64,000 nucleotides of DNA from Zoroaster sp. YZ-2022 (Eukaryota > Echinodermata > Asteroidea > Forcipulatida > Zoroasteridae): NCBI GenBank assembly GCA_029582265.1, contig CM055822.1:4151057-4215056 (forward strand), in the 5' to 3' direction. This document shows positions 49,070 to 61,137 of this stretch, one piece after another; position 1 is the first letter of the stretch, and the number at the start of each line of letters is the position of its first letter. The position numbers and the translations under genes are program-made. Below the pieces are notes generated by a model. The model saw nothing but the letters and a program-made list of their open reading frames with translations, did no database searches and had not been told where the DNA came from.

Positions 49070-49420
49070 ATTAGCGTTACATGCAAACGTTAATTCAATG
49101 TTAGTTTGCTCATTGATATTACGTTCAATCAACGTTAGCACGTGAACAATAACTAGTTACTTTTAAACATAACATGTTAACGTTCATTCAACGTTAGTTT
49201 GCTTATTGATTTAATGTTGGATCAACGTTAGCATATAAATGTTGAAAGTTTGTGTTTGTGAAAGTGAAAATATCAGTTTACACACAGCTATAACTATAGA
49301 TACAAATATTAACCCATATAGAACATTAACGTTGAAACGTTAATTCAACATTAGTTTGCTCATTGATATTACATTCAATCAACGGTAGCACATGAACGTT
49401 GAAGCAACGTTGACCTTAAA
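49070..49420. repeat. AACGTT-rich repeat, block 3
   Basis: Same family and orientation as 43,190-43,565, now to the right of the large element, which fits insertion of that element into this repeat. Confidence 0.7.
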
Positions 49421-50552
49421 AAAGGAGATTCATTTCAAGTTGCTCTGTTGAAAAAAATACTCTAATAGAACATTGAAACAAAATTATAGTGAAAAGGTAT
49501 AACTTACTGACAGTCTAAACAAAACAGTGAAATGGTATAATTGTGGCGTATAACTGGTTGCTAAACTTATTGCTAGTACAATAATTAATTGACATTAAAA
49601 AGGACATTCATTTCGAGTTGGTCTTTTGGAAAAATAGTCGAGCAGAACATTGAAACAAAGTCATACTGAAATGGTATGATTCACTGGAAAGTTACTGCTT
49701 GTGAAAGTGGAAATATCACTTTAACGTCTAGTTTATTATCTTATTTATTTTAAAAGGGCTAAATGTTATCGGGAAAGGTACTACATGTTATCGGGGAAGA
49801 TTAAAAGAACAATATGCTAATGGTGTGCTCTAGAAAATACAAAAGACAAATGTAATAATCTGTGATCTCCGAGTATTTCTAGGGAGGGTGAGAAATAAGC
49901 ATAGCATGGGAATTGCCATTACCACACCCCACCCCCATTACTCGTCGAACATCATGTAATCCAGTTTTGTTCAAATTATTAACAAAAATTTACAGATTGG
50001 TTAAAATTAAGATTTAATGTACCGTACCTGGTTCTCCGATGCAACTCTTCAATCACTACCAGACTGCTTCAAATTCAGAAAATCGTTTGTCCTACTATAC
50101 ACGAACTGCAATCGCCAATATTTATAACAATAATGCTGCGCCAAAGTGTCCTTGAAATAAGACTATGTAATCGACATACCAGTACAAATTCGAATCCTTG
50201 ATGTCAAATCCCGGATACAGCAACAATATGTATTGAGATAATAAAGCGTCCCAATCGCTGACATACCAGCATATTTTTTATGTTAGTATACATTAAAATC
50301 ATCAGTGCATTTTTGTTAAAATGCCTTTAGGCCAAAAGTCTCCGGCTTCTGGAACCCCCCCCCCAAAAAAAAAAACGCGTCACCACACCGATTTCGAAGC
50401 CGACCTATGACAAGAAACCGAAAACCTTTTTAACGTATCATACATTATACAAAAATGATTATTTGAATTAGGAATAACTATACTATCATACAATATAAAT
50501 TTGCAAATCGGCCTTACGTTTCGAACCAAGCAGGTTCTTTCTCAACGGCAAA
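49421..50552. other. No recognised gene
   Basis: Repeated at 62,011-63,165. It includes a C-run/A-run at about 50,356-50,376. No coding or RNA feature is supported. Confidence 0.5.
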
Positions 50553-50673
50553 ATGAGGACGATCAGAGCATAATGATCGAAACGTCGAGTTGTAACCTCC
50601 AGTTCTTTTCAGAAGTAATTACCACTCAATAGAGAATTTCACATGGTGTCACCGCAATTAGTCTTACTTAAAC
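50553..50673 (+). repeat. Penelope 3'-end remnant
   Basis: Matches from GAGGACGATCAGAGCATAATG to the 3' end. The hammerhead-like core is mutated (ATGAGGA for CTGAGGA; loop side changed). Confidence 0.7.
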
Positions 50674-51454
50674 TGGACAATAAACAAACATGCACACACA
50701 CACATAAATCAATTAAGAGTGAGCAGAAGTTAGTCGGGTGTGAAATGAACACAAAAGGTACAAAAAGACGCTGATTTTGTTTTTAGTAAAAAAAAAAAAA
50801 AAATTTTTGATTTTGTTGGTTATCAACCACAGTTCCATAATAAATGTATGTAATTTGTCTGCTTCGTATTGCTTAACAATAACATCTACTATACACAAAT
50901 ATCTGTTTAAAAGTATAACATTGGTAACATGTTGAAAAACTACTGCTATGAATATGCTTTATTACTCTTCATGTTTTAGATAAATAGATTTTGTTGATTA
51001 TCAACCACAATTCCATAAAAAATGTATGTTATTTGTCTGCTTGATTGCTTCGTATTGCTTAACAGTAATCTACTGTACACCAAAATCATGTTTAAAGGGA
51101 ATGTATAACATTGGTTTATGTTGACAAAACTTCTGCTATGAATATGCTTACTCTCTTTGAATCAAGACAGTATACATTAAATAACCAGCTTGTGGAAGTT
51201 CAGCACAATTAGAAGTCCTTGTCATGAGAAAAAATTAAAAACGATCACAATTTTCAAGAAAAAACTTGAGAAAAAGTTGCCATCGGCAACATTTTGTAAA
51301 TTTGTTGTTTTCTCTGTTCAGACAGACCTATATTTCAGGATGATTGATATCTTTACCATCTTCTCATAGCTTTTGGATAATGATTTGGTAATAATCAGGT
51401 CATTACCAATGTTGTACTTTCCCTTTAAGAGCTCTAATGAATTCTAACCTACTT
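50674..51454. other. No recognised gene
   Basis: Two related stretches (GATTTTGTTGGTTATCAACCACA at about 50,810 and TTTTGTTGATTATCAACCACA at about 50,991) show a roughly 180-bp tandem repetition. There is otherwise nothing supported. Confidence 0.5.
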
Positions 51455-52127
51455 GGTGACGATAAGATACTCAACAAATTATCGGCTAAATCGGTTATGG
51501 TTTTGAAGATATCGAAATATCACCATATTGACGATATTCCAAAAATATCGCCGATATGAACTTTATGTCGCTCTCTTTAGTTAAAATATCGGATATCGCC
51601 GGAGTGATAAATAGTCTCCAAATTTCATGTCATTATACGGTAATATCAACGCTCATGTTGCCACTACTTTCGTGCGTGGTCTTTTTGTGCGTTGTGCTCT
51701 AGTATCACGTGGTACCCTCTCCTGGAAAAACCGCGCTGGTGTACATTGTGAGGTCGTTCACATTCAACAGATGTTGGATACCAGGATAAAAGCGTGGATG
51801 ATAAAAGCGTGGATGATAACTGCTGAAGAGACTGACCTCTATTCTGTCAGTATAATAGAGATCAGTGAACTGTGCGTGCGTTTATAAACCATAGGTTTAT
51901 TTGTTTATGGACGTCACGGCGAGTTCTTTTTTTGAAATGTTTGTCGCACCGAGCGGCAAAAATCTAAGAACTTGGCTCGTTTTGGAGCACTGTTCATTAC
52001 CTATGCAACTTCCCTGTAGAACTTGCATGTAAAATGTAAAATCCGCGTATTGAGACAATAATATCGTATATCGCCGATATCATGGCTGTCGATAATCGAC
52101 TATCAAAAAAAAATCAATATCGTCACC
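51455..52127. mobile_element. Possible MITE with 10-bp inverted ends
   Basis: GGTGACGATA at the left and TATCGTCACC at the right, with many GATATCG/CGATATC palindromic motifs inside both ends. Target duplication is not clear and no transposase is present. Confidence 0.4.
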
Positions 52128-52186
52128 CCTAATTATTACTAAATATTTATTATAATAAGTCTACAGAGCTGTCTGCTCTAACCCTG

Positions 52187-52292
52187 TCCAAGGTATTGTA
52201 CTCCAATGTAATCCAAGGCAATGTAATCCAAGGCAATGTAATCCAAGGCATAGTACTCCAATGTAATCCAAGGCATTGTACTCCAATGCATT
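52187..52292. repeat. Minisatellite with AATGTAATCCAAGGC units
   Basis: About six tandem units of 16-18 bases (AATGTAATCCAAGGCA and TTGTACTCC variants). Confidence 0.85.
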
Positions 52293-52897
52293 GTCGTCCA
52301 TAACAGAACTTTAACCCTTGTATACATGCAGTCTCCAAAATGCCACAAAAACTTGTGTCTGCTAAGTACACAATGCTTTTTCTATGCATGCCTTAAAATA
52401 TTGCATACTGTACACAAGAGTGGTACATAGATACCCCAAAATTCCCCTGGGACAAAAACAGTGTCCCTGACCTTCACACAAACCGAGTGTGCCCCAGGGT
52501 GCCATATGGTATTTTGTGGATAACCCCTGCGAAATGTACAGTGTATTTTGTTGGTTGTGACATTCTGAAGTATGGGTCGACTTTGTGTAAAGTACACTTC
52601 TCGCACACGCCGGCAAGTCACACAGGAGGCTCTGCTTCTTTTTGTGGCACTGGGTGTCAGTATTTGGAAAACAACTTCATGAATATCCCAAATCCATTGT
52701 GGGTAATAGACTTCCATTTTTACTTATTATAATTATAAGTTACAATTTAAGACAAACAATGAGTAATTACAAATATAAATCATATACTAATATCCTTTTT
52801 GCTTACTGGGAAAAACATTTTGGCCATTCTGTTTACATCATTTGTATAAAATCTAAATAATAATTATACAGTCTTAAGTTTGCATTTCTAAACGATT

Positions 52898-53711
52898 TCT
52901 AGGATCCCAGTCACACCAGTTTCCCGCCTGCACGCTTCAACGCACTAATCCTCCAGCATCCAGTCATCGCATGATCCTCCAGCAGTCTACTTAAGCAGCA
53001 GCATTTCCCAGAGTCTGGTATTTTCCTAAAGACAATCAGAGCATACTGATTGAAATGTCGAGTTGTAACCTCCAGGGCCCATATTCATGAAAGCCTGCTA
53101 AACTAGCAGCCAACTAGGCCTTTGCAGGCTGCTAAATGCCTAGTTGCCTGCTCCATAGTTTCTTGCTATTTTCATATTCATAAAACCCTGCTAGGGACAG
53201 TGCCATGTAGTTGTCAACTAGGATTTAGTTGGTTGTTAACTTAGCAGTTGGCATTGTTCCAAACCACAAAACACAATATGAGTGGCATGTTTATGTGTCT
53301 AACAATAGAGCTGTGCATGCACGAACTGTGTGTGTGCGCCTATCGAATGCAATGTACAGGCAGTTCTATGTTCTCAGCATCGTGAACACAGAGTCAAACA
53401 TACAAATGAAGGGTTTAGTTGTCAACTAGTGACTTAGAGGTACCCAAGATCACCTCTAAAGTTAGCAGACAACTTAGCAGTCCACTAAGCTTAGCGGCAT
53501 TTTATGAATAACACTTAGTATCCAACTAGGCTTAATTGGCAGTTAGGGGCCAATTTAGTTGCCAACTAGGCTTAGCAGGCTTTTATGAATATGGGCCCAG
53601 TTCTTTTCAGAACTAATTACTACTCAATTGAGATTTTCACATGGTGTCACCGCAATTGGTCTTACATATCCTCTTCACCATGCAAAGCTACACGTTTTAC
53701 CAAACGATTTC
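52898..53711 (+). repeat. Old Penelope 3' remnant split by a MITE
   Basis: 52,898-53,075 and 53,598-53,711 together match the Penelope 3' region (CCTCCAGCATCCA..., mutated hairpin TAAAGACAATCAGAG..., then TTCTTTTCAGAACTAATTAC). It is more diverged than the 1.0 kb copies and so older. It is interrupted by 53,076-53,597. Confidence 0.8.
53076..53597. mobile_element. MITE with GGCCCATATTCAT ends and CAG target duplication
   Basis: 522 bp. Ends GGCCCATATTCATGAAAGC and GCTTTTATGAATATGGGCC are inverted repeats, with CAG on both sides. The uninterrupted CTCCAGTTC is seen in related remnants (about 50,610). Sub-terminal CCAACTAGGC/GCCTAGTTG motifs recur in both orientations. A 3-bp CWG duplication and GGGCC-type ends fit the PIF/Harbinger superfamily. 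It has no coding capacity. Confidence 0.75.
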
Positions 53712-55311
53712 TAGTAAAGAGTCTGCCCCAACTCCTTAAACAACAACAAAATAATAAAAACTAACAGTACAGGATCCAGAATTTCAGAAAGGGTAGTGGA
53801 GCTTTCAGTATTTTTGTATTCTTCTAATGTGCAATTTAGGAAAGAGTACTCTTTCCTAAATTGGAAATTTATATAGGAAATTTCCTAAATTATTTAACTT
53901 ATCTTAATAGTGACATCACCTCATACAATATTTCTAGAAAAACTGATATCATCATCAGTTTAACACCAAGTATAAAGTTTCAAATAATAATGCAAAATAC
54001 CCATCCTATAGACCCTGTGACTTGTTTACACTGGCGTGAACTTTACAAATTTGTGTGACCAGGTTTAATTCCTGCTGGGAAAAAGTGTGTGTATTTGTAT
54101 GCCGAGTTTGTACATTTTGTACTTCTCCACATATCATGAAGAATTTTTTTAATTTTCAGAAGAATAAGCTTTGAGATGTAATGTTAGTGCCTTATTAAAA
54201 ATAAAGCAAATTAAGAATGTTTCTGCTGATATCTTAAAATATCAGATTTATGGTTTTTGTCACCAACCAGTATACATTTTGTGCCCGGGGCAGTTTCACC
54301 TTTGGGGCTCTGCTGTAAACAACATGTGATGTCATACATCACATCACCGATACCTAACCCTTAACCATAAGAGCATGTACCAAAGGCTTCCACATAAAAG
54401 CAGAAAAGCTAATAAATCTTAATATTTAGCTGTTGACTCACACGGAGTATAAAAATAATGAATTTTGGATTTCTGTTTAAATAGGCTGTTTACATGTTAA
54501 GTCTGAACATCAAGTAAAAAGTACATTGTAGCCAAAACTGAGATTTGTGGTAAATTAAATTTAAAGAGCTTCCCCAACAGTTGAGGCGTGATTGTCCAAT
54601 GGTCTTGAAGAGCCAACTTTGCATGGTCGAACTAACAAACTCAACAGCAGAGAAGTGTTACTCATTTTGTTTCAAGATCATTACACTACATTTTCTTGTA
54701 CTTTGCTCTAAAAGCAAGTATATGCTTTTGGTAGTTGATAAAGAATCAACACAGATGTATATCAATGAAATGTGACAATTTCAGCTTGTTTCATTGTGTC
54801 ATTATCGAAAAAATAGTGAAAATGCATTACTTTTTGTTTTCAATGTGTAGTTGATGTCCCTATTGGCATAAGTGCTGTTTTAAAGTTTTACCACATTGAA
54901 AAGTTTCATCCCTGACCAAAGTGTCCTGACCACATTTTACATGACGTTGGAGGGGGGGTTTGAAAGTTGTTGCTGGGGCAGCATTTGTTGTTGGGAAGGG
55001 TTGTACCCCTGTGACTGTGGAAGGATGTCGAATGACTATTGACGCTGACCATAGACCGGGTTCTGATCTCCAGACTGACTGTAGTTTGGAGGCCCACTGG
55101 GCAGAGGAGCTCTGGCCACAAAGTCTGCAATATTGATGTATTATTAACAGTGTTAGTATGTGAAATGGGTGAGATGTAATATTATGATCTACATATGTTA
55201 AACAATGTTGTATCCTGATGTATGTTCTTGGTATTTCTCAACCTGAGATTTGACCATTCTGTATCCTGTTGGTATGTGTGATGTAATTCCAAAATAACCC
55301 AAGCCCACGTC
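53712..55311. other. No recognised gene
   Basis: AT-rich single-copy DNA. No frame shows family features and no RNA gene is seen. Confidence 0.5.
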
Positions 55312-55577
55312 ATATTGTTCCTAATTTGCCATAGTGACCAATCCCGAATTAAGTTAGCATAGTGACAAATGCGGTATTGGTCACTTTGCCAAAAGTACAA
55401 AAATAGCCAGTTAGAGCATTCGTCATTTGAATGCATGCTCTCTCTCAAAAACTATAAGGAATACATGCATGTGGATTAGATACAATGGTAGGTCTCTTCC
55501 TGAATGTACTAATGGGCAGGAAAACTTAAAATTGAAAAAAGTCGGATTGGTCACTATGGCAAATTAGGGACAATATA
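55312..55577. mobile_element. Palindromic MITE, about 266 bp
   Basis: Arms ATATTGTTCCTAATTTGCC... (55,312) and the inverse GGCAAATTAGGGACAATAT (to 55,577) share TTTGCCATAGTGACCAATCC. A further inverted copy of TAGTGACAAATGCGG/ATTGGTCAC lies inside. Confidence 0.65.
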
Positions 55578-55843
55578 TGCTGGCTCCATCGATCATCATA
55601 AGCCCATTGGAAATGCATTGACCACCCTTTTCTTTAAGGATTTTACAATTATTATTTAGATTTTATACAAATGATGTATACCGGGCCTACTAATAATAAC
55701 ACGTTCATTTTTAATTGCAAACTTTCACATTTCATTTCAAAGTGAAAACTATTGCATGAATTCGTTATTTATGGAAAAATTGCAAGAAATTGTATTTATA
55801 GCAAACTATTACCGTTTTTATACATTTGTCAATGAATTTAAAG

Positions 55844-56096
55844 GTGGAGGTGTGCAGTTTGTGTGGTGGAGGGAGTAGTGCGCAAGCGCAGCATATTGAT
55901 GATTTCGGGCAAGTTGTTGAGACACGTCTGGAGCGATGACGTCATCAGTGCATAAGCGACTGCCGTGTGCCTGGCGCGCGCGCGTGGAGGTGTGCAGTTT
56001 GTGTGGTGGAGGGAGTAGTGCGCAAGCGCAGCATGCATATTGATGATTTCGGGCAAGTTGAGACACGTCTGGAGCGATGACGTCATCAGCGCATAA
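55844..56096. repeat. Tandem pair of 140-bp units with TGACGTCA
   Basis: Unit 1 starts at 55,844 and unit 2 at 55,984 (GTGGAGGTGTGCAGTTTGTG). Each contains GCGCAAGCGCAGCAT, TTGATGATTTCGGGCAAGTTG and a CRE-like TGACGTCA. The unit starts resemble the arm of the foldback element at 43.6-44.0 kb. Confidence 0.85.
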
Positions 56097-56132
56097 GGCA
56101 TGTCGTGTCTTAAAGTAGAATGGACATCGTTG

Positions 56133-56225
56133 ATTGGTTGAATGTTTGCGCGTTGTTTATGGAGCAACCACACACTCTTTGTGATTGGTTGTTTCGGCGA
56201 CGCGAAGGATGGTAGAGTATAAAAG
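56133..56225 (+). promoter_or_regulatory. TATA/CCAAT promoter
   Basis: Inverted CCAAT motifs (ATTGG at 56,133 and 56,184) precede TATAAAAG at 56,218-56,225. The spacing to the ATG at 56,349 leaves a leader of about 100 bases. CRE-like sites lie upstream. Confidence 0.6.
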
Positions 56226-56348
56226 ACGGAAATTTTAATCCAAACTCTCATATTTTCGCCAATATTCTCATCAAGAACATTGCATTGTTGCTCGTATACG
56301 CTACTTGTATTGTGAACAGTCAACAAACGACAATACTTGAGCCTTAAC

Positions 56349-56441
56349 ATGAACGGTGAGCCTGTATCGACCCCGATGCCCACACCTGTGGTTCCCGCAC
56401 CTGGCGCGATGGCGTTGCCGTCGACTCCGGCCCCGGCACCA
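56349..56441 (+). CDS. Truncated first exon, proline-rich
   Basis: An ATG 131 bases after the TATA box opens a GC-rich frame of about 31 codons (MNGEPVSTPMPTPVVPAPGA... then P/A-rich). Its base composition differs sharply from the AT-rich surroundings. At 56,437 it runs into foldback-arm sequence (CACCACCTCCACAAACTGC). After that the frame continues only by chance, to 56,603. I do not recognise the gene. It looks like the start of a host or element gene carried in, or cut, at the duplication boundary. Confidence 0.45.
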
Positions 56442-56599
56442 CCTCCACAAACTGCACACCTCCTCCACTCCACCACATGTGCAGTGGTGGAATGTGGTGG
56501 AGTGCCGTTACAAACTGCACATTTTAACTGCAGACAAACTGCAGTTTCCACCTCCACAAAGAGGACTGATTTGCGGCACATATACTACTCAGATAGCTC

Positions 56600-56891
56600 A
56601 TGAACGTTGAAACAACATTGTATTAACGTTTGCTATTAATGTACTTTAACGTTACATGCAACGTTAATTCAACGTTAGTTTGATAATTGATATTACATTC
56701 AATCAATTAACGTTACCACGTGAACGTGTATGAGCACGTGAACATTTGCCCTTAACGTTACTTTAATATTACATGCAAGTGTACATTATTGCTTGTGAAA
56801 GAGGAAATAGAGGAAATATCAGTTTACCATTACTAGATACAAGTATTAACCCAGATAGCACATGAACGTTTTTGAAACAAACGTTACGAAA
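56600..56891. repeat. AACGTT-rich repeat, block 4
   Basis: Second copy of 44,030-44,311. Confidence 0.7.
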
Positions 56892-56897
56892 ATGTCC

Positions 56898-57282
56898 TGT
56901 GGTATTCCTGTGGTACTTCTGTGGTACATGTAGATACCACAGAAATTACCACAGGAAAAGCAAATATCATCAGAGTACCACACAAATTTATGTGGTAATG
57001 CCAACGCTGGATATCCAGGTCCTGTGGTATTCCTGTGGTACTTCAGTGGTACATGTAGATACCACAGAAATTACCACAGGAAAAGCATTATCACCCGAGT
57101 ACCACACAAACTGTGGTAATGCCAACGCTGGATATTCCGGTCCTGTGGTACTTCAGTGGTACATGTAGATACCACAGAAATTACCACAGGAAAAGCAAAT
57201 ATCATCAGAGTACCACACAAATTTATGTGGTAATGCCAACGCTGTGTATCCCAGTCCTGTGGTATTCTTGTGGTTGGGTATT
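56898..57282. repeat. Tandem array, three units of about 115 bp
   Basis: Units begin at about 56,931, 57,057 and 57,166, one fewer than in the first copy. Confidence 0.85.
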
Positions 57283-57668
57283 TGCATGGGGGTATAGATT
57301 TCATAAGAAAGTTATTATTATTCACTTTAGATTTAGTAGGTTTTCCCGGCTATATTTTAAAAGATTTTTCATTCAAATTTACCAGCTATCATTCAATTTC
57401 ATCCACAAAAAATTTCACACAAAACCAAACATTTTTAACAAAACCAATTCGTTTGCCATTCAATTTTAAAGTTTTGTCACCCTCATTTAGTCACCAGGTC
57501 AAGAACACTCGTCAGATCAAATTCGTCAAAGCTGTTGCTGAATGGCAGCAATCAAATTCGTCTTACATAAATCAATTAGAAGAATTTGATTTCACAATTG
57601 GCGTAGACGAGACAAAATTGAATACTCCGGGACAAAAACAGTGTTTGAATTTACTTGCCATTGTTTGA
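57270..57668 (+). CDS. Open frame of unknown nature, 132 codons, second copy
   Basis: Counterpart of 44,803-45,201 with one Ala-to-Thr change. No domain recognised; probably not a gene. Confidence 0.2.
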   Translation: MVGYLHGGIDFIRKLLLFTLDLVGFPGYILKDFSFKFTSYHSISSTKNFTQNQTFLTKPIRLPFNFKVLSPSFSHQVKNTRQIKFVKAVAEWQQSNSSYINQLEEFDFTIGVDETKLNTPGQKQCLNLLAIV

Positions 57669-59603
57669 ATTTACTTGAAGAAATTAACAGCCAATTTATT
57701 TGTTGAAGTTAACTGTTGATATTGTCTGACAAAAGATGAAATATACATTTGAAGTGCACTATAAACCAATGTTGATGGACAAATTCGAATTTGTTCTTTA
57801 AATGATGTACATTTTGTGATTTCTGTCATCAGTAAGATTCATTTAAAGGGAAAAAATCAATGTATACAGGTTTACCACAGGAGCGTACCACATGTACCAG
57901 ACACTACAGGAACATTACCACAGGTACCACACAGGCAGGTACCTAATGGGTTATTGCATGTACCCATTCATTTCAACAGGCCAGTGTACTAGAATCGTAT
58001 TTTGTAAGAATTGTAACTGGACCTAATTGTAACTGGAAAATAATTTTCATAGGCAACAAAATATTGTATATTTTATTCTTTGTAACTCCAAATCCTATTT
58101 TATTTATGTTTTTCACTATGCATGATATTTTGTTAAACTCTTTTTGGGTACTTAGAATTTTTCTTGAAATGTTTTGACTTTTAAAAGATATTGTTAGTAC
58201 TTATCACAAAAAACTTGCCCTCCATTGACTTTGTACACATCATCTATGCAAGGGAACTTTTTTTTTTAATGCATGGCCATGTGACGCAGAGTACCAATGA
58301 TTTGCACCAAGCCTGTGCAGCAGTACAGGATAAGGCTTGTATGATGCATGTTACCAGCTAAATAACTGTTTATTTTCAGTGCACATGTTTCAAATGTTAA
58401 ATGCATAAATATAGACCATAAAATAATGGCTTGTATTTGCAACAATTCTGTCAATTTAAGTATTGAAATATAACTCACTAGTGATTATAGTTACTGTAGA
58501 TTAATAGAATAGAATCAGATGGAGTTATGCTGCGATGAATTTGCTCTGTAGTCTGACATAACTGCACTAAATAAGTGACTAGTTACGTTACCTGATGATG
58601 GTACTATAGGTATTGTACATGTAGTGTACAACAATACACACAGTTTACATTCATGATGGAAGGCCGCATATAACGTTAGAACCATGATGGACAAGACATG
58701 AACAGGAAGAAAGGTAAGAATTCCATATATACTCAAGCCTGAGAACCTGTACTATGTGCACATTTTGTCGCAGTTTTCACGAACTGGTGCGACTGCTCAA
58801 AAATTAAATTGATTTAAAAATTAATTTTACTTTTTTTAATTATCAAAATTTAGAAGGTACTTACTGATAGTGTACCTTTCTTTCTGCCAAATTTCAAGTC
58901 TTGAAACACCTAGACCTACATTACGTTGGTTAGAACTGTGTCTCCTACATAGTACATTGTTGGATATGTTTGATATGAGAATATGGCAATAGTAACATAA
59001 CAAAATATGTATCTTTGTTTACTTTAGAGTGCTTCATGGATCGTCTCATCCAGATGAGAGCTAATGAGGAAGTGAAAGCTCCGTTGAGGCTGTGAAGTTT
59101 AAGAAGTACATGTATATTTCAGAAAAAATACAGGACATTAATAGACTAATAAGGAAACAGATAAATTAGTAAAATTGAGTTTGTCATTGGTGATTCGGAT
59201 GAAACTTTCTCTAAAAATTAACATTTTTGATTGGTCTATTACTAATGTCCGCTATTTTCTCTCTACAGACCAAAAACCTATTTCTTGTATTGTCTATCAT
59301 ACTACAATAGAGGTAATTTTGAAGGGATAAAAATGTTAATTATAAACATGTGGAAAAGGCAAACACCTACATGTAAATGTGCTACTGTGCCAGTGACATC
59401 GCTGATAATATTTGGCAGAAATTTTATCTAGATCCATTTAGGTGCTTGCCTTTATTCCACATGTTTATAATTAATAACTTTACACTGTTAATTAAGAAGA
59501 TTCTAGGAGCTTGGTGTGTTTGGGATTAACAAAATTTCAATCCCTTCAAAAGCTATTGTGTGATAGAAAATACAAGAAATAGGTTCTTTGGTGACTTTAA
59601 TTA

Positions 59604-59784
59604 GTAAGTAAGACTAATTGCGGTGACACCATGTGGAATCTCAATTGAGTAGTAATTAGTTCTGAAAAGAACTGGAGGTACAACTCGACGTTTCGATCAG
59701 TATGCTCTGATCGTCCTCAGGAGAATGCCGGACTCTGGAAAATGTTGCTGCTTAAGTAGACTGCTGGAGGATCATCCCATGAAT
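59604..59784 (-). repeat. Penelope 3'-end remnant with hammerhead-like motif, second copy
   Basis: Duplicate of 47,146-47,325. The hairpin core is at 59,684-59,720. Confidence 0.75.
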
Positions 59785-61137
59785 TAATTACTTTAATTAG
59801 TGCTTGCCATTTCCACATGTTTGTGATTAATGACTTTAAATTGCCAGTGCCCAGTGACTTCGCTGATTATATTTGGCAGAAATGTTATCTATCCATTTAG
59901 GTGCTTGCCTTTTCAACATTTATAATTAAAAACTTTACATTGTTACTAAGATGATGAAAGTGTCTGAAAGAAATTTTTTGCTTCCTTTATAGAGCCTGGT
60001 GCTTTTGTGATTAACAAAATTTCAATCAAATAGGTTCTTTGGTGACTTTAATTAGTGCTTGCCTATTCCACAATTTATGATTAATGACTTTACATTTTTA
60101 CTTAAGATGGTTAAGGTGTCTGAAAGACAATTTTTGCTTCCTTTAAAGAAGCTTGGTGAGTTTGTGATTAACAACATTTCAATCCCTTTAAAACCTATTG
60201 TCTGATAGAAAATACAATAAATATGTTATTTGGTGACTTTAATTATTTTATGCAAAGGTCATATCATTAATCAACTTGAATTTAATTTATTAAGTTGAAA
60301 AGAAATGTTATAACAAAACTGCAATATAAACTGCAATATTCACAGTATTATGGAATTTAGATCCATCCAGTTATTGCCATTGCTCAACTTCCTAATGAGA
60401 TGGTTTTCACCAACAAAGCTTTTAATTTACATGCATATGGATTGAAGTCCGGTTGTTGAATGATGCCATTGTAAAACATTTGTATATGGTTAAAACTCTT
60501 CAGTGACTATTAAAACATATTAAAGAGATGCTACATCTTTGGTAAGTGTTTGGTTAATTAATGCATCCATAATTTATAAGAGTGGATATGTGTGTATAAT
60601 AACAAATAACTTGTGAGAATTTCAGCTAGTTTTGTTGGGCTGTTTACGAGAAAAAAATAGTGTAAATTGCATTCAGCCTTTTTGTGTACACATTGTAATG
60701 GTTAAAAAATTATCACACGCATGATAATTTTTGAAATCACAGTTCTTTGCCTATTTTCTAAAAAAAGGGACAATACTTCAGACGGTATCTTCACAGGATA
60801 TTTTGTTATTTATACTTTTTAAAATATTTATTACATGTGTTGTATTCTCTATTATGGAATTTAATAATTTAATAATTGTAAAGAGCTATTGTATGCTGCC
60901 TGTATGTTGTCCAAAATACAAACAAAAACAAACCAAAGTGGATTGCATTATGTATAATTATATTCGTATGACCCATAGGCTTCCATTCAGAAGGACTCAT
61001 TGGGATCCTATTCAACTAGATATATGTAAGCGTTACTGGATCCCATACAATGGGATAGTAGGACGGAACAGGATCCTAATCATTGGGACCCAATGGGATC
61101 CCATTCAATGGGACTCAATATGGAATTTGAGACATTT

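Larger units (their letters stand above)
43850..56436. repeat. Tandem duplication unit 1 (about 12.5 kb)
   Basis: The start, inside the foldback right arm, matches 56,437. Homology with 56,437-64,000 continues to about 51,328, where the window ends in the second copy. The remaining part (51,329-56,436) is seen once. Copy differences are small indels, repeat-number changes and rare substitutions. Confidence 0.85.

Noticed and set aside
52150..52740. Overlapping frames of 79-111 codons at 52.2-52.7 kb
   Set aside because: They overlap one another on both strands and include a minisatellite; no domain is seen.
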